In this document: positions 22,246 to 30,700 of the stretch, piece after piece
Position numbering within the stretch: the stretch's first letter is position 1
Layout: each line of letters opens with the position of its first letter
Assembly: GCF_024508275.1 (NCBI RefSeq)
Contig: NZ_CP101989.1
Coordinates: 558,001 to 622,000 of the forward strand
From: Cellulomonas wangsupingiae
Lineage (GTDB): Bacteria > Actinomycetota > Actinomycetes > Actinomycetales > Cellulomonadaceae
Length of the DNA: 64,000 nucleotides
Direction: 5' to 3'
The notes under the pieces: generated by a model
Told to the model about the DNA's origin: nothing
Seen by the model: only the letters and a program-made list of their open reading frames with translations
The model's database searches: none
Made by a program: the position numbers and the translations under genes

Positions 22246-22298
22246 GACGCGGCACGGCCCCGGCGCCGCGTCGTCGGTCGCCGGGGCCGTGCCGCGTC
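22246..22298. terminator. Bidirectional terminator between the ANTAR gene and glpK
   Basis: Two 20-nt arms (22246-22265 and 22279-22298) are perfectly complementary around a 13-nt loop. The convergent genes end at 22220 and 22305, so the hairpin serves both. Confidence 0.85.
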
Positions 22299-22304
22299 GC
22301 CGGG

Positions 22305-23825
22305 TCAGCGCACGTCGTCGTCCACCCAGTCGAACGACTTGGTGACGGCCTTCTTCCACAGCCGGTACTGCCGGTCGCGCTCGCCCTCCTCCATCGACGG
22401 CTCCCAGCGCTTGTCCTCGGCCCAGTTGTCGATGACGTCCTGCTCGCCGGACCAGTACCCGACCGCGATGCCGGCCGCGTACGCCGCGCCCAGCGCGGTG
22501 GTCTCGGCGATCTTCGGACGGACCACCGGCACGCCGAGGATGTCGGCCTGGAACTGCATGAGCGCGTCGTTGGCGACCATGCCGCCGTCGACCTTCAGCT
22601 CCGTGAGGTCCACGCCCGAGTCGGCGTTCATCGCGTCGAGCACCTCGCGCGTCTGGAAGGCCGTGGCCTCCAGCGCGGCCCGGGCGATGTGCGCCTTGGT
22701 GACGTAGCGCGTCAGGCCGACGAGCGCACCGCGGGCGTCGGACCGCCAGTAGGGCGCGAAGAGCCCGGAGAACGCGGGGACGAAGTACGCGCCGCCGTTG
22801 TCCTCGACGCTCGCCGCGAGCTTCTCGACCTCCGGTGCGGACGAGATGATGCCGAGGTTGTCCCGCAGCCACTGCACCAGGGACCCCGTGACGGCGATCG
22901 AGCCCTCGAGCGCGTACACGGTGTCGCGGTCGCCGATCTTGTAGCAGACCGTGGTGAGCAGGCCGTTCTTCGACGCGATCGGCTCGGTGCCGGTGTTGAT
23001 GAGCATGAAGTTGCCCGTGCCGTACGTGTTCTTGGCGTGGCCCACCTCGAAGCAGGCCTGCCCGAACGTCGCGGCCTGCTGGTCGCCGAGGATGCCGGCG
23101 ATCGGCACACCGGGCAGCAGGCCGCCCTTGCGGCCCTCGCCGTACACCTCGGACGACGAGCGGATCTCCGGCAGCATCGACACCGGGATGCCCATCTCAC
23201 CCGCGATCTCCTCGTTCCAGGTGAGCGAGTCGATGTTCATGAGCATCGTGCGCGACGCGTTGGTGGGGTCCGTGACGTGGGTGCCGCCGCGGGTCCCGCC
23301 CGTCATGTTCCACAGGATCCACGCGTCGGTGTTGCCGAACGCGAGCCGGCCCGCCTCCGCCTTCTCGCGCGCGCCCTCGACGTTGTCGAGGATCCAGCGG
23401 ATCTTGGGCCCGGAGAAGTACGTGGCCAGCGGCAGGCCGACCTTGTCCTTGTAGCGCTCGGCGCCGCCGCCCAGGGCCGCGAGCTCGTCGCAGATCTTCT
23501 GCGTGCGGGTGTCCTGCCAGACGATCGCGTTGTAGACCGGCTCACCGGTCTCGCGGTCCCAGACCACCGCGGTCTCGCGCTGGTTGGTGATGCCGACGGC
23601 CGCGATCTCCTCGTGCGTGAGGCTCGCGCGGCCCAGCGCCTGGCCGACGACCTCGCGGACGTTGGTCCAGATCTCCTTCGGGTCGTGCTCGACCCACCCG
23701 GCCTTCGGGAAGATCTGCTCGTGCTCCTTCTGACCCACGGAGACGACGTTGCCCCCGTGGTCGAAGATCATCGCGCGGGTCGAGGTGGTGCCCTGGTCGA
23801 TCGCCAGGACGTACTTCTCGGTCAT
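22305..23825 (-). CDS. glpK: Glycerol kinase
   Basis: It phosphorylates glycerol to sn-glycerol-3-phosphate in the cytosol. The FGGY-kinase motifs are intact: [18 protein letters not shown] with the catalytic loop, GVTNQRET-like [69 protein letters not shown] and the ADP-binding FGGY-type ending. Length 506 aa is standard. It follows glpF by 43 nt and is probably the second gene of a glpFK operon. Confidence 0.97.
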   Translation of the reverse strand: MTEKYVLAIDQGTTSTRAMIFDHGGNVVSVGQKEHEQIFPKAGWVEHDPKEIWTNVREVVGQALGRASLTHEEIAAVGITNQRETAVVWDRETGEPVYNAIVWQDTRTQKICDELAALGGGAERYKDKVGLPLATYFSGPKIRWILDNVEGAREKAEAGRLAFGNTDAWILWNMTGGTRGGTHVTDPTNASRTMLMNIDSLTWNEEIAGEMGIPVSMLPEIRSSSEVYGEGRKGGLLPGVPIAGILGDQQAATFGQACFEVGHAKNTYGTGNFMLINTGTEPIASKNGLLTTVCYKIGDRDTVYALEGSIAVTGSLVQWLRDNLGIISSAPEVEKLAASVEDNGGAYFVPAFSGLFAPYWRSDARGALVGLTRYVTKAHIARAALEATAFQTREVLDAMNADSGVDLTELKVDGGMVANDALMQFQADILGVPVVRPKIAETTALGAAYAAGIAVGYWSGEQDVIDNWAEDKRWEPSMEEGERDRQYRLWKKAVTKSFDWVDDDVR

Positions 23826-23868
23826 CGGGGGAGCCTTTCTCCGGGACGGTCGTGTCGAAGTGGTCGGG

Positions 23869-24606
23869 TCAGCCGACGTAGACGCTTGCGAGGAGCCCTG
23901 CGAGGACTCCGCCGACGAGGGGACCGGCGATCGGCACCCACGCGTAGGCCCAGTCGGACGAGCCCTTGCCCTTGATGGGCAGCAGCGCGTGGGCGATGCG
24001 CGGCCCGAGGTCACGCGCGGGGTTGATCGCGTAGCCCGTGGGGCCGCCGAGGCTCGCGCCGATGCCGACGACGACCAGCGCCACGGCCAGCGGGCCGATC
24101 TCCGCGGGCGTCTCACCGAACGCGAGCACGAAGAAGATGAGGACGAACGTCGCGACGACCTCGGTGAGGAAGTTCCAGCCGTACGAGCGCAGCTCGGGCC
24201 CCGTCGCGAACACGCCCAGCTTGACGGCGGGGTCGGCGTCCTCGTCGAAGTGCTTCTTGTACGCCAGGTACGCCAGCCCGGCGCCGACGGCCGCGCCCAG
24301 CATCTGCGCCGTCACGTACAGGACGCCGTTGAGCGCGGTCACCGGGATGCCCGGCGCGAACTCCTCGCGACCGGCCGCCCAGATGCCGATCGTGACGGCG
24401 GGATTCAGGTGCGCGCCGGACTTGTACGCCGAGTACACGCCGGCGAACACCGCCAGGCCCCATCCGAAGTTGATCATCAGCCAGCCGCCGCCGAACCCCT
24501 TGGTGCGCGGGAGGATGGCGTTGGCCACGACCCCCGCACCCAGCAGGATCAGGATCGCGGTGCCGATGGTCTCCGACCAGAACGCATCACCGATCGTGTA
24601 GTCCAC
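23869..24606 (-). CDS. glpF: Glycerol uptake facilitator (aquaglyceroporin)
   Basis: The 245-residue MIP channel has six TM segments and the two half-helix motifs: HLNPAVTIG (first NPA) and [11 protein letters not shown] (second). Asp after NPAR marks aquaglyceroporins rather than water-selective aquaporins, so glycerol passage is expected. It is the first gene of the glpFK unit. A strong terminator separates it from glpD upstream. Confidence 0.96.
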   Translation of the reverse strand: MDYTIGDAFWSETIGTAILILLGAGVVANAILPRTKGFGGGWLMINFGWGLAVFAGVYSAYKSGAHLNPAVTIGIWAAGREEFAPGIPVTALNGVLYVTAQMLGAAVGAGLAYLAYKKHFDEDADPAVKLGVFATGPELRSYGWNFLTEVVATFVLIFFVLAFGETPAEIGPLAVALVVVGIGASLGGPTGYAINPARDLGPRIAHALLPIKGKGSSDWAYAWVPIAGPLVGGVLAGLLASVYVG

Positions 24607-24680
24607 TTCAGACCTCTCTCGTCGACGTCGTTGTCACGCGGGTCACCGCCGGTGGGTCGTCGCCACGCTGCGCGCGGCGG

Positions 24681-24716
24681 CCGGGGGTGCGGGGCGGCGG
24701 TGCCCCGCACCCCCGG
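24681..24716 (-). terminator. Terminator after glpD
   Basis: CCGGGGGTGCGGGGC (24681-24695) pairs perfectly over 15 bp with 24702-24716 around a 6-nt loop. It starts 4 nt beyond the glpD stop on the minus strand, making glpD a separate transcription unit from glpFK unless read-through occurs. Confidence 0.85.
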
Positions 24717-24719
24717 TGC

Positions 24720-26537
24720 TCAGGTGCCGGCGGGTCCCGAGGCGCCGCGGCCCGCGGGCGACCCCGGCTTGGTGCCGGGGTCCGCGTCGGGCCCCAGCGG
24801 CAGCAGCGGTGCGAGGTCGGGAGCCTCCAGGCGCACGCGCTCGGCGGCGGCGTCGTCCGGCTGGGCCGCCGCGGCCTCCTCGGCCTGCGCCCGGGCGCGG
24901 TACGCCTCCACCTCGCGGGCCCGTGTCGCGTCGTCCCAGCCCAGGACGGGCGAGATGAGGTCCGCGATCTCGTCGAGGGCTCCGACGCCCCGGTCCAGCT
25001 GCTCGTAGTTGAGGCGCGTGCGGTGCATGAGGACGTCGTCGAGGTGGAGCGCGCCTTCGTGGCTCGCCGCGTAGACGATCTCCGCGCCGATGTACGCCGG
25101 TGCGTGCTGCAGCGGCCGCGCGAGCTCGGGCCGCTCGTCGCACAGGTCCGTGAGCTCCTGCAGCAGGGAGCCGTACCGGTGCAGCAGGTGGTCCATGCGC
25201 GGACGGTCCCAGCCGTAGCGGGCGCCGATCGCGCGGGCCTGGCGCTGCACGACCTTGAGCCCCTCGGCGCCGACGAGCGGCACGTCCTGCGTGATCGACG
25301 GCAGAGTCGTCGCCCGCGAGCCGAGCGCGAAGTCGACCGCGTCCTTCGCCATGACCCGGTACGTCGTGAGCTTGCCGCCCGCGATGACGGTCAGGCCCGG
25401 GGTGGGCGAGGCGACGGTGTGCTCGCGCGAGACCTTCGCCGACGACGTCCCCTCCTTGGTGCCCGGCTGCAGCAGCGGCCGCAGGCCGGCCCACGTGCCG
25501 ATGACGTCCTCGCGGGTCAGCGGGCGGGACAGCACCTGGTTGGCGTGCTCGATCACGTAGTCGATGTCCGCGCTGGTCGCGACGGGGTGCGTGAGCTCCT
25601 GCTCCCACGGGGTGTCCGTGGTGCCGATCACCCAGTACCGGGACCACGGGATGATGAACAGCACCGACTTCTCGGTCTGCAGGATCAGGCCCGTGTTGCC
25701 CTCGATCCGCTGGCGCGGCACGACGATGTGGATGCCCTTGGACGCCAGCACGCGCAGACCGCCCTCGCTGCCGGCGAGCGACTCCGTCTGCTCGGTCCAC
25801 ACGCCGGTCGCGTTGATGACGTGGCGGGCGCGCACGTCGATGCGCTCGCCGGTCTCGAGGTCGACGATCTCGGCGCCCGTCACGGCGCCGCCGGTGGTCG
25901 TCTGCAGGTCGACGACCTGCGTGCGCGACGCGGCGTGCGCGCCGTAGCTGACGGCCGTGCGCACGAGGGTCTCGACGAGCCGCGCGTCGTCGACGCTCGC
26001 GTCCCAGTACCGCACCGCGCCGATCGCGGCGTCGTGCCGCAGGTCCGGGAACAGCCGCTCCATGCCCTTGCGCGTCAGGTGCCGGTGGATCGGCATGGCA
26101 CGCCGGTTGCCGGAGACCGACACGGACGCGAGCGTGTCGTACAGCGCGACGCCCGCACCGACGTACGCCCGCTCCCACACCCGGTTCTCCAGCGGGTACA
26201 GGAAGCTCACGGGCTTGACCAGGTGCGGCGCGAGCCGCGTGATGAGCAGGTCGCGCTCGGTCAGGGCCTCGCGGACCAGGTGGAAGTCGAGCATCTGCAG
26301 GTAGCGCAGGCCACCGTGCACGAGCTTGCTGGACCGGCTGGAGGTGCCCGAGGCCCAGTCCTGGCCCTCGACGATCGCGGTGGACAGGCCGCGCGTCACC
26401 GCGTCGAGCGCGATCCCGGCCCCGGTGACACCACCGCCCACGACCAGCACGTCGAGCTCCTGGCCGACCTCGGAGCTGCGGCGTAACGCCCCCAGGGCGT
26501 CCTGGCGTGCCTGCGCGGTCAGCGGTGCGGTCCTCAT
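24720..26537 (-). CDS. glpD: Glycerol-3-phosphate dehydrogenase (FAD-dependent, aerobic)
   Basis: It oxidises glycerol-3-phosphate to dihydroxyacetone phosphate at the membrane and passes electrons to quinone. The FAD dinucleotide fold is VLVVGGGVTGAGIALDA at about 29-45, followed by SSRSSKLVHGGLRYLQ, the characteristic GlpD substrate region; later motifs are GVWTEQTE, WVIGTTDTPW and the C-terminal DAO_C domain. The last roughly 45 residues are a Pro/Ala/Glu-rich tail beyond the usual end. Length 605 aa. ATG 26537 faces the divergent SorC-type regulator. Confidence 0.96.
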   Translation of the reverse strand: MRTAPLTAQARQDALGALRRSSEVGQELDVLVVGGGVTGAGIALDAVTRGLSTAIVEGQDWASGTSSRSSKLVHGGLRYLQMLDFHLVREALTERDLLITRLAPHLVKPVSFLYPLENRVWERAYVGAGVALYDTLASVSVSGNRRAMPIHRHLTRKGMERLFPDLRHDAAIGAVRYWDASVDDARLVETLVRTAVSYGAHAASRTQVVDLQTTTGGAVTGAEIVDLETGERIDVRARHVINATGVWTEQTESLAGSEGGLRVLASKGIHIVVPRQRIEGNTGLILQTEKSVLFIIPWSRYWVIGTTDTPWEQELTHPVATSADIDYVIEHANQVLSRPLTREDVIGTWAGLRPLLQPGTKEGTSSAKVSREHTVASPTPGLTVIAGGKLTTYRVMAKDAVDFALGSRATTLPSITQDVPLVGAEGLKVVQRQARAIGARYGWDRPRMDHLLHRYGSLLQELTDLCDERPELARPLQHAPAYIGAEIVYAASHEGALHLDDVLMHRTRLNYEQLDRGVGALDEIADLISPVLGWDDATRAREVEAYRARAQAEEAAAAQPDDAAAERVRLEAPDLAPLLPLGPDADPGTKPGSPAGRGASGPAGT

Positions 26538-26656
26538 GGCGGGTCCCTCCGTGGAGCCGTGGCTCGGTGGTCGCGGCTCCCGGCGTGGTGGCCCCCCTCG
26601 CTCGCCGGGTGCGTCGCCGCTATCGTCATCACGTCCAGAACGGACGCGCAACTCGT

Positions 26657-26672
26657 GTGCACGAACGTGCAC
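26657..26672. promoter_or_regulatory. Candidate operator between glpD and its divergent regulator gene
   Basis: GTGCAC-GAAC-GTGCAC is an exact inverted (and direct) repeat in the 174-bp divergent region, 40 nt before the regulator's start. Position and symmetry suit a SorC/DeoR-type tetramer site; binding is inferred. Confidence 0.5.
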
Positions 26673-26711
26673 GACGGCACGACGTCCGGCGGGCACGGAG
26701 GGTGGTGCCGC

Positions 26712-27692
26712 GTGTTCGTCGAGCGGGAGCAGGACGTGCTGCGTGCCGCGTCCATGTACTACCTGCAGGACCTCAAGATGGAGGTCATCGCGCGGCACCT
26801 CGGCACGTCCCGGTCGACCGTGTCCCGCCTGCTCAAGCGGGCCCGCGAGACGGGGCTCGTCGAGATCACGCTGCGCCCTTCCAGCACGCGCGCGCCCGGG
26901 CTCGGCCGGTCGATCTCCTCCACCTTCGGCATCGACACCTACGTCGTACCCGTGCCCGACTCGGCCGGGTCCGTCGAGCGGCTCGACCAGGTCGCGATGA
27001 CCGCCGCACGTCTGCTCGCGTCGTGGTTCGACTCCGACATGGTCATGGGCGTCGCCTGGGGCACCACCATCGCCGCCGTCAGCCGGTACCTGGCCCCGAA
27101 GCCGACGCGCGGGTCGGCGGTCGTCCAGCTCAACGGCGCCGCGAACATGCGCACGTCCGGCGTCGAGTACGCGTCCGACCTCATCTCGTCCTTCGGGTCC
27201 GCCTTCGGCGCGGCCGTGCACCACTTCTCCGTCCCCGCGTTCTTCGACTACCCCGACACGAAGGACGCCATGTGGCGCGAGCGGTCCGTGCGCCGGGTCC
27301 TGGACATGCAGCGCCGCGCCGACATCGCGGTGTTCTCCGCGGGCGCCGTCGCCGGCGCCGTCCCGTCGCACGTGTACTCCGCGGGCTACCTCGACGAGGC
27401 GGACGTGCGCCGCCTGCACGACGAGGGCGTCGTCGGCGACGTGTGCACGGTGTTCCTGCGCGCCGACGGGTCCTGGGCGGACGTGTCCCTCAACAGCCGG
27501 GCGACCGGCCCGACCCCCGACGAGCTGCAGCGGATCCCGCGCCGGGTCTGCGTCGTCGCCGGTGACAACAAGGTCGCCCCGCTGCTCGCGGCCCTGCACG
27601 CGCGCGCCGTCACCGACCTCGTGGTCGACGAGGTCACGGCCACCGCCCTGGTCGAGTCGGTCCCCGCCCGCGCCCTGCCACGCCACCGCTGA
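26712..27692 (+). CDS. SorC-family sugar-binding transcriptional regulator
   Basis: The N-terminal helix-turn-helix reads LKMEVIARHLGTSRSTVSRL, and the rest is the NagB-like effector domain of the SorC/DeoR class: MGVAWGTTIAAVSRYL, VQLNGAAN, DIAVFSAGAV and CVVAGDNKVAPLLAALHA. It likely senses a phosphorylated sugar or glycerol-3-phosphate and controls the divergent glp genes. GTG 26712 is chosen because GGAGGG lies 9 nt upstream and the typical family N-terminus starts there (326 aa); longer in-frame starts add non-homologous sequence. Confidence 0.9.
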   Translation: MFVEREQDVLRAASMYYLQDLKMEVIARHLGTSRSTVSRLLKRARETGLVEITLRPSSTRAPGLGRSISSTFGIDTYVVPVPDSAGSVERLDQVAMTAARLLASWFDSDMVMGVAWGTTIAAVSRYLAPKPTRGSAVVQLNGAANMRTSGVEYASDLISSFGSAFGAAVHHFSVPAFFDYPDTKDAMWRERSVRRVLDMQRRADIAVFSAGAVAGAVPSHVYSAGYLDEADVRRLHDEGVVGDVCTVFLRADGSWADVSLNSRATGPTPDELQRIPRRVCVVAGDNKVAPLLAALHARAVTDLVVDEVTATALVESVPARALPRHR

Positions 27693-27741
27693 CGGTGGCG
27701 CGGCGAGCACGCCGGTGCGCGTCCGTGCGTAGGTTGTGCCC

Positions 27742-28257
27742 GTGACCTCCCACGCCGCCGTCGACGTCCTGCCTGCCCTGCCCACCGACGTGCGCGCCAT
27801 CCGCCGGCTCGTCGAGCCCTACGCGAACGAGCGCATCCTGCTCGCCAAGGAGTGGGTGGCGTACTACGAGGCGGTCCAGGAGTTCCTCGTGGCGCGCGCC
27901 GCCGGCAGCGACGACGTGGTCGGGTGCGGTGCGCTGCACATCATGTGGGAGGACCTCGCGGAGATCCGCACGCTCGCCGTGGCGCCGGAGCTCCGCGGCC
28001 GCGCCGTCGGGCACGCCCTGGTCGACGCGCTCCTCGACCGTGCGCGCGCCCTGGGCCTGCGCCGCGTGTTCTGCCTGACGTTCGAGGTCGACTTCTTCGC
28101 GCGCCACGGCTTCCGGGAGATCGAGGGCACGCCCGTGCCCCCGGACGTCTACGCCGAGCTGCTGCGGTCGCACGACGACGGCGTCGCCGAGTTCCTCGAC
28201 CTCGCGCGCGTGAAGCCGAACACCCTCGGCAACACGCGGATGCTGCTGCACCTGTGA
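27742..28257 (+). CDS. argA: Amino-acid N-acetyltransferase (short actinobacterial ArgA)
   Basis: This GNAT enzyme acetylates glutamate with acetyl-CoA, the first step of arginine synthesis. The sequence closely follows the mycobacterial ArgA pattern as I recall it: VRAIRRLVEPYA, YYEAVQEFLVA, VVGCGALHIMWEDLAEIRTL (motif A entry), the acyl-CoA loop PELRGRAVGHALVD, CLTFEVDFFARHGFREIEGT and VAEFLDLARVKPNTLGN. It lacks the kinase-like domain of E. coli ArgA. GTG 27742 has TAGGTT 6 nt upstream (leaderless pattern); GTG 27736 lies too close to it. Length 171 aa. Confidence 0.93.
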   Translation: MTSHAAVDVLPALPTDVRAIRRLVEPYANERILLAKEWVAYYEAVQEFLVARAAGSDDVVGCGALHIMWEDLAEIRTLAVAPELRGRAVGHALVDALLDRARALGLRRVFCLTFEVDFFARHGFREIEGTPVPPDVYAELLRSHDDGVAEFLDLARVKPNTLGNTRMLLHL

Positions 28258-28279
28258 GCCGCCGGCCGCTCTCGCGGCG

Positions 28280-29356
28280 TCAGTGGGGGAGCCGGTAGGT
28301 CGCGGCGTCCGGGTCCGGGGCGTCACCCGGGGCGTCGTCGCGGGCGACCAGGCCGTCGGCGACCAGCGCGTCGAGGCACCGCGCCAGCTGGGTCGCGTCG
28401 GGCCACACGGCAGCGACGGCGTCGTGCGGGACCGGCCCGAGGGCGTCGCGCAGCAGTGCCATCACCCGGCCGCGGGCCTGCCGGTCCGTGCCCGTCCACG
28501 CCTGCGTCCGCCGCCGGTGGGCGTGCAGGTCGCCCGGGCGGCCCGCGGCGAGCCAGCGGCACCGGTCCGCGACGGGGCACGCGTCGCACCGGGGTGAGCG
28601 GGCCGTGCACACCAGGGCGCCGAGCTCCATCGACGCGGCCGACCAGCGGGCCGCCGTGGCGTCGTCGTCCGGCACCCACGCGGCCGCGAGCCGCGTCTCG
28701 GCCGCCGTCTGCGCCGGCGCCGGCAGGGCCTCGCCGGCGACGAGCCGCGCCAGGACCCGGCGCACGTTCGTGTCGAGCACCACCGAGCGGCGCCCGAACG
28801 CGAAGGCCCGGACCGCGGCCGCCGTGTACGGCCCGACACCCGGCAGCGCGAGGAGGGTGGCCTCGTCGTCCGGCAGCACGCCGCCGTGCCGCTCGACGAC
28901 CGTCCGCGCGCACTCCTGCAGCCGCAGCGCCCGGCGGGGGTAGCCCAGGCGGTCCCACGCGCGCAGCACGTCGGACGTCGGGGCGGCGGCGAGGTCGCCC
29001 GGCGTCGGCCAGCGCTCCAGCCACGCCCGCCACGCCGGCTCGACCCGGACGACCGGCGTCTGCTGCAGCATGACCTCGCTGACCAGCACGCCCCAGGGCG
29101 TCCGGTCCGGCGCGCGCCACGGCAGGTCGCGCGCGTGCACGTCGAACCACGCGAGGACGTCGGCCCGCACCACCGCGACGTCCGCCACCCCCCACCCCGC
29201 ACCCGCGGCCGACGACGCCCTCACGGCCGGCGGGCCGTCCCCGCCGCCCACGCCGCCGAGAGCCGGGCCGCCGGGAGCCGGGCCACCGGCAGCCGGGCCG
29301 CCGGGAGCCGGGCCGCCGGCAGCCGGGCCGCCGGCAGCGGGATCGTCGAGGGGCAC
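28280..29356 (-). CDS. mutY: A/G-specific adenine glycosylase
   Basis: MutY removes adenine opposite 8-oxoguanine. It has PWRAPDRTPWGVLVSEVMLQ, the helix-hairpin-helix LPGVGPYTAAAV with the catalytic Asp in VVLDTNVRRVLARL, and the iron-sulfur cluster cysteines in CTARSPRCDACPVADRC. The annotated GTG at 29356 gives 358 aa with an N-terminal stretch made of PAAGG/PAPGG repeats encoded by a 15-bp tandem repeat. GTG 29188 (VADVAVVRADVLAW) would begin right at the family's conserved start and may be the real one. Confidence 0.92.
   Translation of the reverse strand: MPLDDPAAGGPAAGGPAPGGPAAGGPAPGGPALGGVGGGDGPPAVRASSAAGAGWGVADVAVVRADVLAWFDVHARDLPWRAPDRTPWGVLVSEVMLQQTPVVRVEPAWRAWLERWPTPGDLAAAPTSDVLRAWDRLGYPRRALRLQECARTVVERHGGVLPDDEATLLALPGVGPYTAAAVRAFAFGRRSVVLDTNVRRVLARLVAGEALPAPAQTAAETRLAAAWVPDDDATAARWSAASMELGALVCTARSPRCDACPVADRCRWLAAGRPGDLHAHRRRTQAWTGTDRQARGRVMALLRDALGPVPHDAVAAVWPDATQLARCLDALVADGLVARDDAPGDAPDPDAATYRLPH
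29261..29335. repeat. 15-bp tandem repeat at the 5' end of mutY
   Basis: Five consecutive units close to AGCCGGGCCGCCGGG (third-from-last and last bases vary) occupy 29261-29335. On the coding strand they give alternating PAPGG/PAAGG pentapeptides. Copy number could vary by slippage. Confidence 0.85.
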
Positions 29357-29402
29357 GCCTCATGGTGCAACCCCCCGCCACCCCGTCCAACTCCACTCAC
29401 CC

Positions 29403-29557
29403 GCGAGAGAGCAATCCAGTCCGCCTGCCCCCACCCCCCCGCGAGAGAGCAATCCAGTCCGCCCCACCCCGTGCCCGTGACATGTCAATCCAGCCCTCCC
29501 GCGAGAGGGCAGTCCAGCCCGCCCGCCCTCACCCGTGACAGAGCAATCCGGTCCGCC
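29403..29557. repeat. Left half of an 11-copy inverted-repeat field (five copies)
   Basis: Five copies of a roughly 23-nt unit built on GCGAGAGAGCAATCCAGTCC begin at 29403, 29441, 29477, 29501 and 29535 (steps 38, 36, 24, 34). The first two are identical over 23 nt; the third and fifth replace GCGAGA by GTGACA. C-rich linkers separate them. They fill the region just upstream of mutY. Confidence 0.9.
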
Positions 29558-29771
29558 CCACCGCAGGAGGCACCACGCCGCCGGGGTCGACGAACGCCTG
29601 CTGCACCCGCCAGAGCGCCTCCGATCCAGCCCGGTCTCGCCCATCGGGGGGCGCGACGCCGGGCGTTTGCCACGTCGGTGCGGTGGCGCTCGATCCGACC
29701 GGTCGCCAGGGCTCCACCGACCGCACGCGGGTGAGCGGATGGATCTGGATCGACATGTCGCGGCGAGGGGT
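29558..29771. other. Central segment of the repeat field
   Basis: About 210 bp without clear repeat units. A minus-strand frame from ATG 29756 to about 29529 encodes a 75-residue peptide (MSIQIHPLTRVRSVEPWRPV at its start, ALWRVQQAFVDPGGVVPP inside). The latter faintly recalls the DP-G-V-P end of some FAD oxidases. It lacks a ribosome-binding site, so it is either a gene remnant or chance. Confidence 0.4.
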
Positions 29772-29943
29772 GCGACTGGATCGCACTCTCACGGATGGGG
29801 GTTGGGCGGGATTGCTCTCTCGCGGGTGGGCTGGATTGCACTCTCACGGGTGGGGGTGGGCTGGACTGGATTGCACTCTCACGGGGGAGGGGTGGGGGAC
29901 TGCTCTCTCGCGCGGGTGGGGGTGGGCTGGATTGCTCTCTTGC
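29772..29943. repeat. Right half of the inverted-repeat field (six copies, opposite orientation)
   Basis: Six copies of the reverse-complement unit, built on GACTGGATTGCTCTCTCGC, begin at 29772, 29804, 29829, 29863, 29895 and 29924 (steps 32, 25, 34, 32, 29), separated by G-rich linkers. Variants replace CTCTCTCGC by CACTCTCAC. The field ends about 100 bp before the membrane-protein gene at 30048. Confidence 0.9.
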
Positions 29944-30047
29944 CGGGGGTGGGGGGGTCGTGCGCGTGGCGGGAGGCGTGCGCGGGGGTCGGGCTCGTAC
30001 CGTGGTCGCACCCGCGGCGATCCGCGGACGCACCCACGGAGGTCACC

Positions 30048-30689
30048 ATGAACGACCGGACGCGCCCGCCGGGCAACGCTCCGCGGCCCGCGCGACCGGC
30101 CCCGCGACCGGCCCCGCGACCGCCGGCCCGTGTCTTCTGGGTCCGCCGGCTCGTGGTCCTCGGGATCCCGCTGGTGCTGATCGTCGTGCTGGTGGTCTGG
30201 CTGACGGGTCGCGGCGGCGAGGGCACCCCGCAGACCGAGGCGCCGGTGACCCCTCAGGCGGACACGTCGGCACCGTCCGTGGAGCCGGAGGGCGGCGTCC
30301 CGGCGTGCGCGCCGGCGCAGCTCGCGCTCGCGGCCACCCCGGGTGCCCAGTCGTTCCCCGCCGGCGTCGACCCGACGTTCGAGATCGCCGTGACCAACTC
30401 CGGTCCCGAGCCGTGCCTCGTCGACGCGGGCGACGCTCAGCGCGAGGTGATCATCACGTCGGGCGACGACCGGGTGTGGTCGAGCCGCGACTGCGCCCCG
30501 GCCGAGGGTCAGGAGCGCACGCTGCTGCTGGCCGGTGGCCAGTCGGACGTCACGCAGCTCGGCTGGTCGCGCGAGCGGTCGGCGCTGGGGTGCGCCGACG
30601 GACTGCCGTCACCCGGCGCCGGCACGTACGCGGTCACGGTCTCGCTGGGCGGCGCCACGTCGCCCGCAGCGGTGTTCGGGCTCGGCTGA
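30048..30689 (+). CDS. Membrane-anchored extracellular protein of unknown function
   Basis: The 213-residue protein has a Pro/Arg-rich cytosolic tail, one TM helix at about 36-52 (VVLGIPLVLIVVLVVWLTG), and an extracellular domain starting near residue 80. That domain has four cysteines in the contexts VPACAPAQ, EPCLVDAG, RDCAPAEG and LGCADGLP, consistent with two disulfides, and a DUF4232-like immunoglobulin-type beta pattern (FEIAVTNSGPEPCLV). GGAGGT at 30038-30043 precedes ATG 30048. The repeat field lies just upstream. Confidence 0.82.
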   Translation: MNDRTRPPGNAPRPARPAPRPAPRPPARVFWVRRLVVLGIPLVLIVVLVVWLTGRGGEGTPQTEAPVTPQADTSAPSVEPEGGVPACAPAQLALAATPGAQSFPAGVDPTFEIAVTNSGPEPCLVDAGDAQREVIITSGDDRVWSSRDCAPAEGQERTLLLAGGQSDVTQLGWSRERSALGCADGLPSPGAGTYAVTVSLGGATSPAAVFGLG

Positions 30690-30700
30690 GCGGTCGCTCC

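Noticed and set aside
29403..29943. CRISPR-like array
   Set aside because: Units are imperfect, linkers are short low-complexity C or G tracts, and half the copies are inverted; no cas gene lies nearby.
29683..30051. A plus-strand 122-codon frame with Trp-rich GWAGLLSRGW-like repeats ending at the 30048 gene
   Set aside because: It is open because the repeat units lack stops, has no ribosome-binding site or protein-like composition, and the ATGA overlap appears coincidental.
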